64,000 bases of DNA from Myxococcales bacterium (GTDB lineage: Bacteria > Myxococcota_A > Polyangia > Polyangiales > JAFGIB01). Positions 54,898-64,000 of the stretch are shown in pieces (the first letter of the stretch is position 1; the number at the start of each line of letters is the position of its first letter). The notes under the pieces were generated by a model. That model worked only from the letters and a program-made list of their open reading frames with translations, was not told the origin of the DNA and ran no database searches. The translations under genes and the position numbers were made by a program. The stretch spans positions 1 to 64,000 of the forward strand of contig JAOUOP010000014.1 of the NCBI GenBank assembly GCA_029880325.1. Direction: 5' to 3'.

Positions 54898-56580
54898 GTG
54901 ACGAGACTCCCGATCGCCGCGTTGCTGCCGGTGCTGGTCGCGGCCTGCAGCTCCGACCTGGAGCTGCGCTACCACGGGCGCAAGCAGCTGTCGGACGGCG
55001 CCTACGAAGTGCACGGATCACTCGCCCACGACGCGCAGCAGTGGGCCCTGGTCTCCGAGTTCGATGCTGACGATGCGCTCTCGCTCTTGCCCTTCGACGG
55101 CCAGCCCGGCTGCGCCCTGCCGGCGCAGGTGGCCCGCATTTTCGCCGTCGGCACCGGGCTGGGACTGCGCCTGGGGATCTACGACAGGCGCCAGCGCCCG
55201 CGTGGCCTCCGCTTCATCGACGCCGACTGCGAGCCCCACCTCGAGCCCCTCGACGCGACACTGGAGGTCAGCTTCCGGGGCGGCGGTTTCCTGGTACGCA
55301 GCGCCGACCGCAGCCTGCGTTGGCTCGACCCCTGGAATGATCGCAGCCACACCCTCAGCCAAAGCGCCGATGGACTCGGCATCTTCGTCGTTCGCCCCGG
55401 AAGCGCGGGCTACGGCGCCGAGGGCCTATGGGTGCTCGAGGGTGATGCCCTTCTGCTGCGCGACTTCGCAGGCAAGGAAATCGAGCGCGTTGGCGAAGGC
55501 GTCCGCGAGTTCGCCATGGCCGCAGACCGCAGCGAGATGATCTTCGGTGACAGCCTGGGCGTCCACCGCCTGCGCAGCGACGGCAGCGCCCCCGAGACCC
55601 TGGCCGGACCCGGCTGTGAGTTGAGCTACGAACGCGCCAACAACGACGGCTACGTCGCCGCCTTCTACGCCCCCTGCGACGAGCGCCGTCTGCGAGTGGT
55701 CATGCCTCCCGACGATCGCGTGGTCGAAATCGACCAAGGCGTCCAGTGGCACTTCCGCCACCACGACATTCAGCTCTCGGGCGCGACCCACACCTGGACG
55801 TTCTACGAAACACGGAGCGTCGAAAACGGCATCGAGCAAATCGGCCACCACCTGCTATGGTCCGACCTGGAGACCCGCACCGAGCTCGACGTAGCGCTGG
55901 GGCCCGACTCCTTCGCCACACCCATCGACACCAGCGAGCCCCCCGGCCGTTGGCTCTTGAGCAGCGGCGAAACGCCGCCACGCCTGGGAGCCTGGTCGGC
56001 GGAGACCGGCTTCGTGGAGATCACCGACGACTTCAGGGCCCTCCTGTGGAGCCCCATGGGGCCGCTGGTCTTTCACCACCTCGACGATGGGGGCGTAGGC
56101 CAACTCGAACTGCTAGAACGCGGCCAGCTCGTGTCGCTGGCCGCAGGCGTGCCCTCCGAGGGCCTACTGGGCTTGCCAACGCCCGCAGATGTCGAGCGCC
56201 TGCCGGGCCTGATCGTCATCGATGCGGTGATTCACGACTACGACGGCGAGGTCGGAACCCTGTCGCGCATCACGCGCGACAGCGGACTCGAAGAACTCGC
56301 CCGCGGCGTGCCTCCCGCCAAAATCGACCGCTACGCCACCTACCTGCGCGGCGCCGAGCTGGTCGACCGCCTGCAAACCGCAACCATTCTCGCCTACTTG
56401 GAGAACTTCGATCCCAGTGCCGGCAGCGGCCGCCTCAGCGCCCTGCTCGAACACGGCGCACCGGCGGTCATCGACGAAGGGGTCGGCTCCTACGTCAGCA
56501 GCTCGGACGTGGGAATCGCGGGGCTCCTGTACGCGATCCCGTCGGGAAACCGCCAGGGGCTTTGGTTCGCACGGCAGTGA
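54898..56580 (+). CDS. Lipoprotein, probably beta-propeller
   Basis: 560 residues from a GTG. The signal peptide RLPIAALLPVLVAACSS has the lipobox LVAAC. The mature protein is rich in short strands ending in W or aromatic residues with D/G turns (FLVRSADRSLRWLDPWNDRS, GLWVLEGDALLLRDFAGKEI, GPLVFHHLDDGGVGQLELLE), a pattern of WD40/PD40-like propellers. No catalytic motif is seen. It overlaps the next gene, an outer-membrane receptor, by 4 nt (GTGA), so it may be a surface or periplasmic partner of that receptor. Confidence 0.7.
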   Translation: MTRLPIAALLPVLVAACSSDLELRYHGRKQLSDGAYEVHGSLAHDAQQWALVSEFDADDALSLLPFDGQPGCALPAQVARIFAVGTGLGLRLGIYDRRQRPRGLRFIDADCEPHLEPLDATLEVSFRGGGFLVRSADRSLRWLDPWNDRSHTLSQSADGLGIFVVRPGSAGYGAEGLWVLEGDALLLRDFAGKEIERVGEGVREFAMAADRSEMIFGDSLGVHRLRSDGSAPETLAGPGCELSYERANNDGYVAAFYAPCDERRLRVVMPPDDRVVEIDQGVQWHFRHHDIQLSGATHTWTFYETRSVENGIEQIGHHLLWSDLETRTELDVALGPDSFATPIDTSEPPGRWLLSSGETPPRLGAWSAETGFVEITDDFRALLWSPMGPLVFHHLDDGGVGQLELLERGQLVSLAAGVPSEGLLGLPTPADVERLPGLIVIDAVIHDYDGEVGTLSRITRDSGLEELARGVPPAKIDRYATYLRGAELVDRLQTATILAYLENFDPSAGSGRLSALLEHGAPAVIDEGVGSYVSSSDVGIAGLLYAIPSGNRQGLWFARQ

Positions 56581-58580
56581 GCACGAAGGCCACAGCATTC
56601 TTTGTATCGATCCTGCCGCTGCTGTGCGCCCCGGCCCGCGCGCAGCAGCAAGACCGGCCGAGTGCCGATTCCTCGAGCGCGCAGACAACCGACCCCGGCG
56701 AAGCAGCTTCTGCTGAACCGCCAGACGCAAAGCGCACACCCGAAGACGACCTCGTCTTCTCCGCCCGCGCCGAAGTACAACCGCGCCCGGCCGGCTCGAA
56801 GCAGCTGCCCGAGAGCGAAACCCGCGACGTCGCCGGCGCCCTCGGCGATCCCATCCGCATGGTCGAGTCGCTCCCCGGCGTGGCGCCCGTGGCCAGCGGC
56901 TTGCCCTACGGTTATGTGCGCGGAGCGCCGCCGGCCACCGTCGGCTACTACTACGACGAAATCCCGCTGCCCCTGCTCTACCACTTCGCCCTGGGCCCCT
57001 CGGCGATCCACCCGCGCATGCTCGGGCCCCTGTCCTTCCATGCCGGCGTGCCCCCGGCGCGTTTCGGCCGCCGCCTGGGCGGAAGCCTCGCCGCCCAGGG
57101 CCCGGCAGCGCGCCTGCGCAGCGAGGGCGAACTCGAGTTGCGCCTGCTCGACGCCAACGCCTACCTGGCAACGCCCCTGGGCGACGGCAATGTCGCCGTG
57201 GCCGGCCGCTACGGCTACCCCGGCCTGGTACTCGACCTGATCTCGCCCAAGACCACGCTCGCCTACTGGGACTACCAGGCGCGCATGGAACATCCCCTCG
57301 GCGGCGGCTCGCGCGTGCAGCTGGTCTCCTTCGGCTCCTTCGACAAGCTCGAAAACCCGCCCTGGAACCAAGAGGGCGACCGTTTCAACTCCGCCAAGCT
57401 GCAGTTCCATCGCCTCGAGCTGCGCCTGCTCAACCGCGACGAAGCCCGCGGCATCGAAACGGGCCTGGGGCTGCGCGTGGGACACGACCAGTCGACGCTG
57501 GACGAAGAACTGGCCGTCGAAGCCCTGAGCCTGGGACCGCGCCTGTGGTTCAACGCCGACATCGGCGCGCGGGCCAGACTGCGCCTGGGCGCCGACTTCC
57601 AGGCCTCGCTCGGCTCCATCGACAGCCTGACGCAAAACGCGCCGCTTCAGGTCGGCGGCCGCCGTCAACTTCGAGTGGATCTTCCCATCTACGCCGAAGC
57701 CGCCGCCCGCAGCGCCGGAGGCATCCACGGCGAACTGCAGCTCGCGCCCCTCGACCCCCTGGTGCTGGATCTCGGCCTGCGCTGGGACCTGTGGCTGGTC
57801 GAGGGCGAACCGAGCCAAGCCGTCGACCCGCGCCTCAGAGCCACCTACCACCTCGGCAACACCGCACGCGTCCACGCCGCCGTCGGTCTCGCGCACCAGC
57901 CGGCCGTCTACCTCTTTCCGCTACCCGGCCTGACCGAAGTCGCCCTCGACCGCGGCCTGCAGCGCTCGCTGCAGAGCGAGCTGGGCTACGGCATGGACCT
58001 GCCGCTCTCGCTCGAGGTCGAAAGCCAGCTCTTCTACCACCACTACACAGACCTGCTACTACCCGAACTCTACGCCCCCGACGACGGCGACAGCGCCCCC
58101 AGCGTCGACGCCAGCAGCTACGGCATCGAACTCTTTGTCCGGCGCAGCCTGCGCGAAAGCCTCAGCGGCTTCATCAGCTACACCCTGGCGTGGGCAGAGG
58201 CCCACGAGTCGCCGGGCGGCCGCAGCTTTTCACCTGAATTCGACATCCGCCACGTACTCAATCTGGTAGCCCAATACCGCTTCGACCTCGGCCTCACCTT
58301 CGGCGGCCGCCTGCACGCCCGCTCGGGCCGCCCCTTCAACCGCTTCGACGTCGGCACCTCACCCACCTACGAGCTGCGCCTACCGCCCTTCGTGCGCCTC
58401 GACGCCCGCCTCGGCTACAACTTCAGCACCGACTTCGCCCAGATGCACGCCTACGTGGAGTGGCTCAACGTGACGCTCGCGCGCGAACGGCTGGGTGCGG
58501 AGTGCTTCTTTGGGAGTTGTCAGGTGCAGACGGCGCCGCCGATTTACTTTCCGAACTTGGGCGTGCGGGCGGAGTTTTGA
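56577..58580 (+). CDS. TonB-dependent receptor-like outer-membrane protein
   Basis: 667 residues from a GTG that overlaps the previous stop. A signal peptide (FFVSILPLLCAPARAQQQ) is followed by a linker and a plug-like segment: ETRDVAGALGDPIRMVESLP, GVAPV, and VRGAPPATVGYYYDEIPLP. The rest is a barrel with repeated amphipathic strands (GTSPTYELRLPPFVRLDARL, AYVEWLNVTLARE) and a C-terminal F (GVRAEF). The TonB box is not obvious. Such proteins import large nutrients or siderophores; the shorter length suggests a reduced barrel. Confidence 0.85.
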   Translation: MSTKATAFFVSILPLLCAPARAQQQDRPSADSSSAQTTDPGEAASAEPPDAKRTPEDDLVFSARAEVQPRPAGSKQLPESETRDVAGALGDPIRMVESLPGVAPVASGLPYGYVRGAPPATVGYYYDEIPLPLLYHFALGPSAIHPRMLGPLSFHAGVPPARFGRRLGGSLAAQGPAARLRSEGELELRLLDANAYLATPLGDGNVAVAGRYGYPGLVLDLISPKTTLAYWDYQARMEHPLGGGSRVQLVSFGSFDKLENPPWNQEGDRFNSAKLQFHRLELRLLNRDEARGIETGLGLRVGHDQSTLDEELAVEALSLGPRLWFNADIGARARLRLGADFQASLGSIDSLTQNAPLQVGGRRQLRVDLPIYAEAAARSAGGIHGELQLAPLDPLVLDLGLRWDLWLVEGEPSQAVDPRLRATYHLGNTARVHAAVGLAHQPAVYLFPLPGLTEVALDRGLQRSLQSELGYGMDLPLSLEVESQLFYHHYTDLLLPELYAPDDGDSAPSVDASSYGIELFVRRSLRESLSGFISYTLAWAEAHESPGGRSFSPEFDIRHVLNLVAQYRFDLGLTFGGRLHARSGRPFNRFDVGTSPTYELRLPPFVRLDARLGYNFSTDFAQMHAYVEWLNVTLARERLGAECFFGSCQVQTAPPIYFPNLGVRAEF

Positions 58581-58655
58581 CGGGGGATTTGCGCGACCCG
58601 TGTCTACGCGCACCGGCATCCTCAGCAACGTCCATAATTCGTCTCCTCCGGTTAC

Positions 58656-58815
58656 TCACTTGCCCCCTTCTTTCTGATCTGCCAGCAGGCGGAAGCCCAG
58701 GTTGTCGTTGCGATCATCGGGCCCGTTGTGGTTGCGACACGCTGCGCGCACGCCCCGCGCGCCGCAGATTCAGGAGCCGCCGCGCACCACCCGGGCACCG
58801 CCATCAGGCTCGAGC
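58656..58815 (-). pseudogene. C-terminal remnant of a formylglycine-generating-enzyme / SUMF1-like protein
   Basis: On the minus strand the frame reads VALEPDGGARVVRGGS, stop, then ICGARGVRAACRNHNGPDDR and NDNLGFRLLADQKEGGK before a final stop at 58656. This is the conserved end of the SUMF1/FGE-sulfatase fold (R-G-G-S-W...R-N-x-x-x-P-x-x-R-x-x-x-x-G-F-R). The expected TGG for the Trp after RGGS is TGA (58770-58772), so the frame is broken, and everything upstream of about 58815 is lost. The same domain serves as variable target in some diversity-generating retroelements; no reverse transcriptase is present here. Confidence 0.7.
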
Positions 58816-58833
58816 GCGACGAGGAATACGCCG

Positions 58834-59080
58834 ATGTGCACGAGCGCCCTCTTCCGCTGCGCCAACCCGACCTGCACTCGTCGCGATGTGACCTGCCATC
58901 ACCTGGTGTTTCGCTCGCAGGGCGGCGGACAGCAGCGAGCCAATCTCTTGTCACTCTGCAGCTGGTGCCATCTGCATGGCGTGCATGGCGGTCGGCTGAG
59001 GGTGACGGGGCCGGCCTGGCGACCGGTCTTCGTCTTCGGCGTGATGCGCGTGGAGGGGCGCGAGCGGCGTGTTGCGGATG
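58834..59080 (+). pseudogene. HNH endonuclease C-terminal remnant
   Basis: The frame from ATG 58834 reads CANPTCTRRDVTCHHLVFRS, QGGGQQRANLLSLCSWCHLH, then GVHGGRLRVTGPAW and VEGRERR. This is a complete HNH core: two zinc-binding Cys pairs (C-x4-C and C-x2-C), the H-H pair, the Asn, and C-W-C-H. Upstream there is no believable N-terminal domain, and downstream the frame runs on antisense to the neighbouring gene without a stop of its own. It is probably the tail of a larger HNH protein, though an expressed short domain cannot be excluded. Confidence 0.65.
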
Positions 59081-59130
59081 GTGGGTGGCCGCGGCCCCCG
59101 TGCGTCACCGCCTTGAGCAGCCCAAGAACT

Positions 59131-62100
59131 TCAATGCAGAGGCACGTCCCCCGCCACCGCCGGATGTTCGTCGTCGCCGATGCTCTTGAGGTCGCCGTAG
59201 CCGAGTTCACCCCAAAAGTTGGCGCCCCAGCAGCGCGTCTCGGCCTCTTGCGTGACGACGCAGCTGTGGAACAGACCGGTCGAGACGCTCGTGACACCCA
59301 CGCCGACCTCCACGGGTGGCACCGCCGACGGGCTTTCGTTGTCACCGATGGCATCCATGCGGCTGAGGCCGCTTTCGCCGTGGGTACCAAGGCCCCAGCA
59401 ACGGATGCCGCCGCCCTGGATCATGGCGCAGCTGTGGTAGCCACCGGCATGTACCGACAGGGCCGCTTCGCCGAGATCAACCAGGCCTACGCTGACCGGG
59501 GTCTCGTCGTCGCCAACGTTCGCGGTATTGCCGTAGCCCAGCCTTCCGCTGCCGCCATGGCCCCAGCAGCTCACGCCTCCGCCCACCAATAACGCACAGC
59601 TATGACGGTCGCCGGCAGCCAGCGCTACCACCTGCCCCGGTAGCTGCACCGGGCCGACCTCGCCGGGCAGCTCGTCGTCGCCGACGCGGCTCCTGTGGCC
59701 GTAGCCCAGCTGGCCGGCGCTGTTATCACCCCAGCAGCGCACCTCGCCCGACTCGAGCAGGGCGCAGCTGTGGTCGCCTCCGGCCACGAGCTGCCGCACC
59801 AGACCGCCCAAATAAAGGTCACCGGCCTCCTCGGGCGCTTCGTCGTCGCCGACGAGATCCACGTGTCCATAGCCGAGCTGGCCGAAGCTGTTGTCACCGA
59901 AACAGCGCACGGCGCCGTCGTCGAGCAGTACGCAGCTGTGTTGGCGTCCCAGTGCCATCGCGCGCACCGGGCCACCGATGGCCACGTCACCGAGTACCGC
60001 AGGCGTCTCGCTGGCCCCCACGTCCGCGGTGCTGGCCGTTCCGAGCTGCCCGCGGGCACCGGCGCCCCAGCAGCGCAAGCGGCCACGCTCTAGAAGCACG
60101 CAGCTGTGGTAGCCGCCGGCTTCGATATCGAAAACGGCCTCACCGATGTTGACGTGGCCCGCCGACCAGGGCGACTCGTCGTCGCCGATGCTTTCGAGGT
60201 TGCCGTAGCCCAGGCGCCCCTTGTCGGCCGAGCCCCAGCAGCGCACGACGCCTTCGTTCATGAGCGCGCAGCTATGGCTCCAACCCACCACCACCTTTTG
60301 GGTCTCGGTGGCGATGTCGATGCAGTCGTAGCCGTCGCCGCCGAAGCCCAGGCCGCAGTCGCAGCTGTAGCCGCCCTCTTCGTTCACGCAGGTGGCCATG
60401 ATGCTGCACTGGTCGCTGCCCAAGGCGCACTCGTCGATGTCGGCGCACCGAGAGCCATCGCCCTCGTAGCCCGGTGGACAGCTACAGGCGTAATGTCCGG
60501 GCAGGTTTTCGCAAAGGGCCACCGGGTCGCAGCCGGCGCTGCCGTCAGTGCACTCGTCCACGTCCGAGCAAACGGTGCCGTCGCCTTGATAGCCAGCCGG
60601 GCAGCTGCACTCGAAGCCGCCCACGACGTTGCTGCAAGAAGCCAGGGCGTGGCAGTCGTCGAGGGCGAGCGCGCACTCGTCCAGGTCTTCGCAGCTGAAG
60701 CCGTCACCAAAGTAGCCCCGGTTGCAGTCGCAGACGAAACCGCCGTCCATGTTCACGCAGGCGGCGTGTTCGTTGCAGAGGCCGGACTGGGCGCACTCGT
60801 CCACGTCGTCGCAGATGAAGCCGTCGCCGTAGTAGCCGTCGAAGCAGTCGCAGGTGTAGCTTCCGAGGTTGTTGATGCACAGGGCGTAGTAGGAACAGGA
60901 GTCGAGCCCCAGCGCGCACTCGTCGATGTCTTCGCACGCAAAGCCGTTGCCGGTGGTGCCCGTCGGGCAGTGACAGCTGTAGCTGCCGATGGAGTTGTGG
61001 CACTCGGCCAGGGGGTCGCAGCCGTGCACGCCCAGGGCGCACTCGTCCAGGTCGACGCACTCGATGCCGTCGCCCTCGAAGCCCGCCTCGCAGCTGCAGC
61101 TGTAGCTGCCCGGCTCGTTGGTACACAGCGCATAGGCCTTGTGGCAATCGTCGAGCCCCAGGGCGCACTCGTCGATGTCCTGGCAGACGAAACCGTCGCC
61201 CTCATAGCCCTCCCGGCAGCTGCAGTCGTAGCCACCGGGCGTATTGCTGCACTGGGCGCCAGTCGCGCAGAGGTGGATGCCGAGTTCGCATTCGTCCAGG
61301 TCGACGCAGCGGTCTCCCTGCGTCTCGTAGCCATCGGGGCACAGGCATCGGTAGCTACCCGGAAGGTTTTTGCAGACGCCCGGCTCGGCGCACGGGCCCG
61401 AACCCTGGGCGCATTCATCAATGTCGTTGCAGATGAAGCCATCCCCGCTGTAACCCTCTTGGCACTGGCACTCGAAGCCACCCATCAGGTCGACGCAGCT
61501 GGCGTCTGCGTCGCATAGGGCACTACCCTCGACGCACTCGTCGCTCTCGCTGCAGCTGCGGCCGTCGCCCTCGTAGCCCGGCAAGCAGCGACACTCGTAG
61601 CCGCTCAGGGCGTCGTGGCAGGTGGCGTTTTTGGCGCACTCGTGGGTGCCCTCGGCGCACTCGTCGACAAGGGGTTCGAAGGCGCAGGCCTGGATGCTGT
61701 CGGCCTGGGCGCCGCCGCGGAGCCCGAGGGCGACGCCCCCGAGCACGATCGGCTCGACATTGACTGTGAGTTCACCAACTGCGGTCTGGCCATCGTCGCC
61801 CAATACCCGCGCCTCGAGCACGCCATCGGCAGGCACGCTCACCTCAAACGAAACCCAGCTTCCCGTCACCACGGCCAGCGTGACAGCATCGAGCGTGGCC
61901 GGCCCCTCGCCCGCGCCGTGCCGCTCCAGGCGCAGCTCCGCGCGGCCTGCGTCGATCGCGAACACCAGGGCGTCTTCATCCCATTGACCCACGCCGAAGG
62001 AGGCGACCGCGGCGTCCGGCACACGCACCCAGGCCCGCATTCGGTCGCCCGGCTGACCGAAGAGGGCACCGTTGTTGCGCGACAGCTGGCACTCGCCCGC

Positions 62101-64000
62101 CAGACCAAGCGCGCCGTCGTGGGCCGCGTCGGCCAGGACAAGGGTTTGTCCGGAGCTCAACTTCCAGTCGGACGAAGGCCACGGACCGACTTCGAAGTCG
62201 TCGATCAGGCTGCAGCGATCGGAGCCTTTGCAGCTGAAGCCGTCGCCCTCGTAGCCGTAACGACAGCTGCACTCACAGCCGCCGGCCACGTTGGTACACA
62301 GGGCGTTTTCGTCGCATCCGTCGAGGCCGCGCGCGCATTCGTCCACGTCGCTGCAGCTCGTGCCGTCACCCTCGTAGCCCTCGTTGCACTCGCAGAGGTA
62401 GCCATCGCTCAGGTCCGTGCAGCTCGCGTTGATATCGCAGTCATGGGTGCCCTCGGCGCACTGGTCGGCGTCAGCGCATTGCTGACCGTCGCCGTAGTAG
62501 CCCGGCTTGCAGATGCAGCGGTAGTCGCCCGGTGTATTTTCACAGCTGGCGTTGGCGTGGCAGTTGGCGACGCCGAGGGCGCACTCGTCGACGTCCACGC
62601 ACTTCGAGCCATCGCCCACGTAGCCGCCGTTGCATTCGCAGGCGAAGCCCCCGGAGAGGTTCGTGCACACGGCCTGCGGCGCGCAGGGCGCGCTGGCGCA
62701 CTCGTCGATGTCCTCACACTCGAAGCCATCGCCCACAAAGCCCGCCTTGCAGGAACAGCCGCAGCCGCCCACCGTATTTTGACAGTCGGCGTCGGCGCTA
62801 CAGCCGGAAGTTCCATCCGCGCATTCGTCGACGTCCACGCAATGGCCCTGGTCATTGGCCGCAAAACCCGTCGGGCACGCCACCGGCTCGCCGTCGATGC
62901 ACTCGAAGCCACCCGGCAGGTTGCTGCAGTGCACCGGGCAACCGTCCAGTCCCAGCGCACATTCATCGACGTCGGTGCACTGGGTGCCGTCACCCTCATA
63001 GCCGGGTGGACAGCTGCAGCTGAAACCCAGGCGCGTATTTTCACAACTGGCCAGGGCGTGGCAATCGTCGAGCCCCAGGGCGCACTCATCGATATTGCTG
63101 CACTGAAGGCCATCGCCGACGAAGCCCTGGTTGCAGCTGCACTGGTAGCTGCCTTCCAGGTTGTGGCAGCTGGCATCCTCGTGGCAGCCGTGGGTGCCGA
63201 AGAGGCACTCATCCAGGTCCTGGCAAACCCTGCCGTCGCCGAAGTAGCCCCCGTGACACTCGCAGTCGAAGCCACCGGCGGTATTGCTGCAGTTGGCGTG
63301 TTCGTCGCAGTGGTGGGTGCCCAGGGCGCATTCATCGATGTCGAGGCAGCTCAGTCCGTCGCTCTCGAAGCCGTCGATGCAAATGCAAGTGAAACTGCCG
63401 ATGGTATTTTCGCAGACGCCGTTGTCGTCGCAGCTGTGGGTGGCCTCTTGGCATTCATCCACGTCTTGGCAGCTCGCGCCATCACCTCGATAGCCGGGCC
63501 GGCAGCGACAGGAGTAGCCGACTGGCTCGTCGATGCAGTCGGCGTTGTCATCGCAGACGAAATCGCCGCTGGCGCACTCGTCCTGCGGAATCGCAAAGCT
63601 CTCACAGTCGCCGGCCTCGGCCGGGGTCTCGTCGTCGCCGATATCCTCTTGCATGCCGCAGCCCAGGCGCCCGTACTCGCCCTTGCCCCAACAGCGCACG
63701 CGACCGGCCGCCAGTAGCGCACAGGTGTGGTAGGAGCCGGCCGCGAGCTGTAGTGCGGGTTCGCCCAGGGGTACGTCCCCGGCGCTTTCTGGAGTCTCGT
63801 CATCGCCAATGGTGCGCACGTTGCCATAGCCCAGGGGCCCGTACTGGCCGCGCCCCCAACAGCGGACCGCGCCACCCTCGAGCAGCGCGCAGGTATGATA
63901 GGTGCCAGCGACCAGCTGCAGCGCGGGCGCCCCCAGCGGCACGTCGCCGACGGCCGCAGGCACTTCATCGTCACCGACGCTGTCCATGCTCGCATAGCCC
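59131..64000 (-). CDS. Giant secreted RCC1 / EGF-repeat protein (5' end beyond window)
   Basis: At least 1620 residues; the frame is open at the right edge, so the N-terminus and signal peptide are not visible. Order from the visible start: at least two RCC1-type repeats (YHTCALLEGGAVRCWGRGQYGP type), eleven calcium-binding EGF-like domains (D-x-D-E-C start, from about 136), a 180-residue beta-rich domain resembling a lectin/LamG fold (LIDDFEVGPWPSSDWKLSSG, about 590-770), eleven more EGF-like domains (to about 1230), and seven RCC1 repeats to the end, stop at 59131. EGF units have six Cys and the consensus Asp/Asn for Ca2+. Probably a surface adhesin. Confidence 0.88.
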   Translation of the reverse strand, partial: GYASMDSVGDDEVPAAVGDVPLGAPALQLVAGTYHTCALLEGGAVRCWGRGQYGPLGYGNVRTIGDDETPESAGDVPLGEPALQLAAGSYHTCALLAAGRVRCWGKGEYGRLGCGMQEDIGDDETPAEAGDCESFAIPQDECASGDFVCDDNADCIDEPVGYSCRCRPGYRGDGASCQDVDECQEATHSCDDNGVCENTIGSFTCICIDGFESDGLSCLDIDECALGTHHCDEHANCSNTAGGFDCECHGGYFGDGRVCQDLDECLFGTHGCHEDASCHNLEGSYQCSCNQGFVGDGLQCSNIDECALGLDDCHALASCENTRLGFSCSCPPGYEGDGTQCTDVDECALGLDGCPVHCSNLPGGFECIDGEPVACPTGFAANDQGHCVDVDECADGTSGCSADADCQNTVGGCGCSCKAGFVGDGFECEDIDECASAPCAPQAVCTNLSGGFACECNGGYVGDGSKCVDVDECALGVANCHANASCENTPGDYRCICKPGYYGDGQQCADADQCAEGTHDCDINASCTDLSDGYLCECNEGYEGDGTSCSDVDECARGLDGCDENALCTNVAGGCECSCRYGYEGDGFSCKGSDRCSLIDDFEVGPWPSSDWKLSSGQTLVLADAAHDGALGLAGECQLSRNNGALFGQPGDRMRAWVRVPDAAVASFGVGQWDEDALVFAIDAGRAELRLERHGAGEGPATLDAVTLAVVTGSWVSFEVSVPADGVLEARVLGDDGQTAVGELTVNVEPIVLGGVALGLRGGAQADSIQACAFEPLVDECAEGTHECAKNATCHDALSGYECRCLPGYEGDGRSCSESDECVEGSALCDADASCVDLMGGFECQCQEGYSGDGFICNDIDECAQGSGPCAEPGVCKNLPGSYRCLCPDGYETQGDRCVDLDECELGIHLCATGAQCSNTPGGYDCSCREGYEGDGFVCQDIDECALGLDDCHKAYALCTNEPGSYSCSCEAGFEGDGIECVDLDECALGVHGCDPLAECHNSIGSYSCHCPTGTTGNGFACEDIDECALGLDSCSYYALCINNLGSYTCDCFDGYYGDGFICDDVDECAQSGLCNEHAACVNMDGGFVCDCNRGYFGDGFSCEDLDECALALDDCHALASCSNVVGGFECSCPAGYQGDGTVCSDVDECTDGSAGCDPVALCENLPGHYACSCPPGYEGDGSRCADIDECALGSDQCSIMATCVNEEGGYSCDCGLGFGGDGYDCIDIATETQKVVVGWSHSCALMNEGVVRCWGSADKGRLGYGNLESIGDDESPWSAGHVNIGEAVFDIEAGGYHSCVLLERGRLRCWGAGARGQLGTASTADVGASETPAVLGDVAIGGPVRAMALGRQHSCVLLDDGAVRCFGDNSFGQLGYGHVDLVGDDEAPEEAGDLYLGGLVRQLVAGGDHSCALLESGEVRCWGDNSAGQLGYGHRSRVGDDELPGEVGPVQLPGQVVALAAGDRHSCALLVGGGVSCWGHGGSGRLGYGNTANVGDDETPVSVGLVDLGEAALSVHAGGYHSCAMIQGGGIRCWGLGTHGESGLSRMDAIGDNESPSAVPPVEVGVGVTSVSTGLFHSCVVTQEAETRCWGANFWGELGYGDLKSIGDDEHPAVAGDVPLH

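Noticed and set aside
58656..59080. A diversity-generating retroelement
   Set aside because: The SUMF1-like tail would fit a variable region, but no reverse transcriptase, accessory gene or template repeat is found in the window, and the frame is broken.
60106..61518. A 470-codon plus-strand frame
   Set aside because: Also antisense to the EGF array; its sequence is a repetitive Ala/Val pattern dictated by the repeats.
61615..63717. A 700-codon plus-strand frame
   Set aside because: It is antisense to the EGF-repeat gene. Its length comes from the repetitive codon pattern and high GC content, and no domain is present.

Overview
This is very GC-rich DNA with dense, short-spaced genes. The gene content points to a member of the Myxococcota or a related former deltaproteobacterial lineage: two eukaryotic-type Ser/Thr kinases, a sigma-54 activator with a non-standard N-terminus, lipoproteins with Gly/Thr-rich stalks behind the lipobox, a Cys-ladder lipoprotein, and a giant secreted RCC1/EGF protein. 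This assignment is inference from gene content; there is no rRNA gene or other taxonomic marker here.

Layout. 1-2050 is a degraded area: the tail of an ISAzo13-like transposase, a 67-bp perfect palindrome, an IS91-like transposase tail between two 100-bp direct repeats, and a small secreted protein. 2130-10802 holds ordinary metabolic and repair genes (flavoprotein, GNAT, AraC regulator, hydrolase, aminotransferase, phosphatase, mutM). 10954-17373 holds surface lipoproteins, a ferritin-like protein and a tightly coupled GDPD/UbiA/unknown operon. 17508-25005 is a nine-gene Mrp/Mbh-type antiporter operon with three NuoL/M/N-like channel subunits, two of the usual pieces fused, and a His-rich loop. 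25327-35197 carries a K+ channel, two Ser/Thr kinases and gcvP. 35444-43901 is dominated by acyl-CoA metabolism (CoA transferase, thioesterase-like protein, three acyl-CoA dehydrogenases, an acetoacetate-decarboxylase-like protein). 44091-58580 holds a sensor kinase, a flippase-acyltransferase fusion, a sigma-54 regulator, a glycosyltransferase, a metallo-hydrolase, an orphan acyl carrier protein, an SSS transporter and an outer-membrane receptor pair. 58656-59080 is a graveyard of two gene tails. 59131 to the right edge is a very large secreted protein, cut by the window.

The most unusual signal is intergenic. Five copies of structured elements (1888-2046, 31061-31196, 31197-31367, 43912-44091, 49276-49445) lie directly behind plus-strand genes, all in the same orientation. 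They share a hairpin core of 26-27 nt whose stem is kept by compensatory changes. Long outer arms differ from locus to locus in one subfamily and contain G-U pairs that fit only the plus-strand RNA. Two simple large palindromes (717-783, 4094-4147) look like the same kind of hairpin without an insert. A second pattern is leaderless transcription: for about ten isolated genes a TAnnnT-like -10 hexamer ends 6-9 nt before the start codon, whereas genes inside operons start at 1-8 nt overlaps.
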